NCBI GenBank assembly: GCA_031289285.1
Contig: JAITPT010000186.1
Coordinates: forward strand, 1-7,921
DNA: 7,921 bases
Direction: 5' to 3'
Origin: Puniceicoccales bacterium
GTDB lineage: Bacteria > Verrucomicrobiota > Verrucomicrobiia > Opitutales > UBA953
Shown: positions 5,201 to 7,921 of the stretch, piece after piece
Numbering within the stretch: position 1 is the stretch's first letter
How the letters are laid out: every line of letters begins with the position of its first letter
Notes under the pieces: model-generated
Told to the model about the DNA's origin: nothing
Databases searched by the model: none
What the model saw: only the letters and a program-made list of their open reading frames with translations
Position numbers and translations under genes: made by a program

Positions 5201-7921
5201 ATGAACAGCTACCAGACTTCCTACGCACCGTTTCCAGATAACATCGCGCCAAGCGTCGCAGCCGATGTCGCTAAGACCGTCGCCCGCGCCGTCGCCAAAG
5301 CCGCCGAGGCCGAAAGGATCGCCCGCGACGCCGCCGAACGCGCCGTCCGAGCATCCGAAGCCGCCCGCGCCGAGCAGAACAACCCCGCTGCACAAGCCGC
5401 CCTCGCCGCCGAAGCAGAAGACGCCGCCCTCGACGCACAAGCCGCCGCTGACCGCGCCGCCGAAGCCGCCGCCGAAGCCCGCGACCTGCTCTCCCGCCGC
5501 ACGGCAGCAGTCACCGCCGCCGAGCAAAACGCCCGCCAAGCCGCTGCTGGCCAAGCCGAAGCCGCCGCCGCCGCCGCCGCTGCCGCCCAAGCCGCCGCCC
5601 GCGCCGCTGCCGCCAAAGCCGCCGCCGCCGCCCGCGCCGCCGAGGAAGCCGCCAAAGCACAGGTCGCCAACGACGCCCGCGCCGCCCAACAGGCACGACG
5701 CGAAGAGACCACCCGCGCCGCCGAGCAAGCCGCCATTGACCGCAAAGAACGCGAGGAACGTGCCGCCTACGTCGCAATGGAGGCCGAGGCCGCTCGCAAA
5801 GAGCAGGAAGCCCGCGCCGCCGAAGCCGAAGCCGCCCGAAAAGTCGCCGAAGCCGCCGCCGCCAAAGCCGCCCAACAAGCACTCGCCTTCCGCACCGCCG
5901 CCGAGCAAGCCGCTCAAAAACTCCGCGACGCACGAAACGCAAAACTCACCGAAGACGAAAAAATAAAACTCGCCCGCGAAGTCGCCGCCTTCGAGCAAGC
6001 CGCTGAAAAAGCCGCACTCACAGCCGCCCTACTCGCAGAAGCCGCCGAAAAAGCCGCCGAAAAAGCCGCCAACGAAGAAGCCCTCGCACAAGCCGCCGCC
6101 CACGTCGCAGAAGAAGCCGCAAAAGCCCGCGCCGAAGCCGCCAGAGAAGCCTTCCGCGCAGTGCTCGACGCAAAACGCGAGAAAGACGAAGGCGAAGCCG
6201 AAGCCGCCCAAGCCGCCGCACTCGCCCGCGCCGCACAAGACGCCGCCGACCGCGCCGCTCTCGCCGCTCTCGCTGCCCGCGCAGCCAAAGCAGCCCGCAA
6301 AGCCGCCGAAGCCGCCGCCGCCAACACCCAAAAAGCCAAACAAGCCGAAGACGCCTACCACGCCGCCGCCGCCGCACGATTGCTCGCTCAAAAAGCCGCC
6401 CTCCAAACCGTCGCCGCTCAAAGTAACTACATGGCACAAACCGCCCGCGCCAACGAGCCGGGTGCCGTCTTCGACCCACGCACCGCTGGCGACCTCGCCG
6501 ACGCCGCGCAAAACGTCCAAAAAGCCTTTGACGCCCAGCAGGAACAAAACAGACAAACCACCCTCGCCGACCTCGTCGCCCAAGCCGCCCAAGCCGCAGC
6601 CGACGCCCAACAATCCGCCGCGAGAACTGCCCGCCACGTCGCCGCCGCCGCCGAAGACGACGTCCGCGCCGACGCACACGCCCGCTCCGAAAAATACAAC
6701 CCCGAAGCCCGCGACATCGCCAAAAAAGCCGCACTACGCGCCCAGCAACTTGCCCCCCTCGCGCTGGAAGCCGAGAAACTCGCCGACGACGCCCAACGCG
6801 CAGTCGTCCGCGCCCACAACGCCTTCGACACCGAAGACGCCCGACAAGCCGTCGCCGACGCACGAGCCGCCGCCGAAAAAGCCGTCCAAATCGAAAAAGC
6901 CGCCGCCCCCGCTGGCGCGTTTATTTCCGTCCCGACACACCTCAACCCCGCCGCCCAACGCGACATCGCCGAACGCGCCGCCGCCGCCGAACGCGCCGTA
7001 GCCGAGCGAGCCGCCGCCGAACGCGCCGCCGCTGAGCGAGCAGCCGCCGCTGAAAGAGCCGCCGCAGAGCGCGCCGCCGCCGCCGAACGTGCCGTCCTCG
7101 AACGTGCCGCCGCCGAACGCGCAGCCCTCGAACGCGCCGCCGCCGCCGAACAAGCAGCTGGCGAAAGAGCCGCCGCCGAACATGCCGCCGCTATCGAACG
7201 CGCCGCCGCTGAAAGAGCCGCCGCCGAACGTGCCGCCGCCGAACGTGCCGCCGCCGAACGCACCGCTGCCGAAAAAGCCGCCGCCGAACGCGCCTCCTAC
7301 GCCTCATTCGCCTACAACCAACCAGAACAATCGCTCTACGCCTCCGACCCCGCCGCCGCCGCTCGCGCCGCACAGCTTGCCGCCCTCGGTCGCCAACCCG
7401 CCTACGCCAGCGACACCCCGTCCGAATCCGCCCTCTCCGGCCAACCCGCCTCCGCCCAGCAGGCCTACGGCCAACCACCTCACGGCCAGCAAAGCACCAG
7501 CCAACACAGCTACGACCCCTACGGCCAACCGCCTCACAACGGCCAATCGCCTCACGGCCTTTCGCCCTACGGCCAGCCCACCACCGCCGGCCAGTCACCC
7601 TACGACCAACAAGCCACCGGTTACGACGCCTACGGCCAGCCCATCGCAGGTCAGCCCACCGCCGGACAACCCACCGGCCAACCCGCTTACGACGCCTACG
7701 GCCAACCCATCGCTGGCCAACCCGCCGCTGGACAACCACCTCACGGCCAACAAGCCACTGGTTACGACGCCTACGGCCAGCCTCTCGCAGGTCAGCCCAC
7801 CACCGGACAACCCACTGGCCAACCCGCCTACGACGCCTACGGTCAACCCATCGCAGGCCAACCCGCCGCTGGACAACCACCTCACGGCCAACAAGCCACT
7901 GGTTACGACGCCTACGGCCAG
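5201..7921 (+). CDS. Giant Ala-rich helical protein with YGQP tandem-repeat tail, 3' end outside window
   Basis: One frame stays open from the ATG at 5201 to the last base (907 codons), so the gene is partial at its 3' end. I do not recognise a family. Zone 1 (residues 1-25, MNSYQTSYAPFPDN...) has no signal peptide. Zone 2 (about 26-570) is dominated by Ala with Glu, Arg, Lys, Gln and Asp and almost no Gly or Pro, so long alpha-helix or coiled coil is expected. It is broken near 408-433 (SNYMAQTARANEPGAVFDP) and at 570-586 (PAGAFISVPTHLNPAAQ). Zone 3 (587-698) repeats ERAAA pentads. Zone 4 (700-907) is rich in Tyr, Gly, Gln and Pro and ends in 47-residue tandem repeats. Codons are mostly C-ending (GCC, GAC, CGC), as in the upstream plus-strand gene, which gives no sign of recent transfer. 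A structural or surface role, an elongated spacer, or a self-associating scaffold are all possible. A resemblance to TolA would reflect composition only. The real C-terminus may carry the defining domain. Confidence 0.85.
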   Translation, partial: MNSYQTSYAPFPDNIAPSVAADVAKTVARAVAKAAEAERIARDAAERAVRASEAARAEQNNPAAQAALAAEAEDAALDAQAAADRAAEAAAEARDLLSRRTAAVTAAEQNARQAAAGQAEAAAAAAAAAQAAARAAAAKAAAAARAAEEAAKAQVANDARAAQQARREETTRAAEQAAIDRKEREERAAYVAMEAEAARKEQEARAAEAEAARKVAEAAAAKAAQQALAFRTAAEQAAQKLRDARNAKLTEDEKIKLAREVAAFEQAAEKAALTAALLAEAAEKAAEKAANEEALAQAAAHVAEEAAKARAEAAREAFRAVLDAKREKDEGEAEAAQAAALARAAQDAADRAALAALAARAAKAARKAAEAAAANTQKAKQAEDAYHAAAAARLLAQKAALQTVAAQSNYMAQTARANEPGAVFDPRTAGDLADAAQNVQKAFDAQQEQNRQTTLADLVAQAAQAAADAQQSAARTARHVAAAAEDDVRADAHARSEKYNPEARDIAKKAALRAQQLAPLALEAEKLADDAQRAVVRAHNAFDTEDARQAVADARAAAEKAVQIEKAAAPAGAFISVPTHLNPAAQRDIAERAAAAERAVAERAAAERAAAERAAAAERAAAERAAAAERAVLERAAAERAALERAAAAEQAAGERAAAEHAAAIERAAAERAAAERAAAERAAAERTAAEKAAAERASYASFAYNQPEQSLYASDPAAAARAAQLAALGRQPAYASDTPSESALSGQPASAQQAYGQPPHGQQSTSQHSYDPYGQPPHNGQSPHGLSPYGQPTTAGQSPYDQQATGYDAYGQPIAGQPTAGQPTGQPAYDAYGQPIAGQPAAGQPPHGQQATGYDAYGQPLAGQPTTGQPTGQPAYDAYGQPIAGQPAAGQPPHGQQATGYDAYGQ
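6959..7294 (+). repeat. ERAAA pentad repeat region (15-bp unit)
   Basis: Within the repetitive gene, residues 587-698 are built from ERAAA units, with occasional hexads carrying an extra Ala and substitutions such as ERAVL, ERAAL, EQAAG and EHAAAI. At the DNA level the unit is roughly GCCGCCGCCGAACGC with synonymous changes. Arg and the next Glu sit four residues apart, the spacing that forms salt bridges along one helix. The pattern has no heptad hydrophobic stripe, so a stiff single helix is more likely than a classical coiled coil. Confidence 0.8.
7619..7921 (+). repeat. 141-bp in-frame tandem repeat (47-residue YGQP unit)
   Basis: Copy 1 is 7619-7759, copy 2 is 7760-7900, and copy 3 begins at 7901 and is cut after 21 bases by the window edge. 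Copies 1 and 2 differ at 7 of 141 bases; five changes are synonymous and two change residues (Ile to Leu, Ala to Thr). Each unit starts GYDAYGQP, contains seven GQP triplets, four Tyr, nine Gln, nine Gly and eight Pro, and ends GQQAT. Each unit is itself an imperfect duplication of about 23-24 residues beginning YDAYGQPIAGQP. More diverged YGQP sequences precede it from 7463. The total copy number is unknown. Confidence 0.92.

Noticed and set aside
5201..7300. Assignment of the Ala-rich protein as TolA
   Set aside because: TolA has an N-terminal membrane segment before its Ala/Lys/Glu-rich helix. This protein has no such segment, and the resemblance is compositional only.
5117..7894. Several open frames on the minus strand, Gly-, Arg- or Ala-rich, opposite the repetitive gene
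   Set aside because: GCC-rich repeats read backwards give GGC (Gly) and shifted frames give CGG/GCG (Arg/Ala), so stop codons are scarce by composition. None has a domain or plausible signal.
7619..7921. CRISPR-like array
   Set aside because: The repeats are directly adjacent 141-bp coding units without unique spacers and continue one open reading frame.

Overview
The window looks like chromosomal DNA of a GC-rich Gram-negative bacterium. It has two cell-envelope genes: a periplasmic protein with LptA/OstA-like repeats and a TolC/NodT-type outer-membrane efflux lipoprotein. The strongly C-ending codon use, the very large OstA-like protein and the lack of Shine-Dalgarno motifs at all three starts would fit Verrucomicrobiota (Opitutales-like). 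That placement is an impression, not something proved by a marker gene.

Layout: 1-422 has no convincing gene. It holds a 157-bp imperfect inverted repeat and a cluster of small REP-like palindromes. From 423 to 3356 (minus strand) runs a 977-residue secreted protein built from several LptA-like segments joined by Ala/Lys/Pro/Gly linkers. A 170-bp divergent intergenic region with one AT-rich patch separates it from 3527-5104 (plus strand), a 525-residue outer-membrane factor with a lipoprotein signal. After a 96-bp A-rich leader, a third gene starts at 5201 (plus strand) and runs in frame, without a stop, off the right end of the window (907 codons visible).

The third gene is the unusual part. 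It has no recognisable enzymatic domain. It consists of a very long Ala-rich charged helical region, then a near-perfect ERAAA pentad helix, then a Tyr/Gly/Gln/Pro low-complexity domain ending in 141-bp (47-residue) tandem repeats that continue past the window edge. I do not recognise a named family for it.

The first two genes both belong to outer-membrane biology: lipopolysaccharide or envelope transport, and export across the outer membrane. No RND pump, ABC transporter or HlyD-type adaptor is visible, so the efflux protein's inner-membrane partner is unknown. Whether the repetitive protein is functionally tied to its neighbours cannot be decided from this window.
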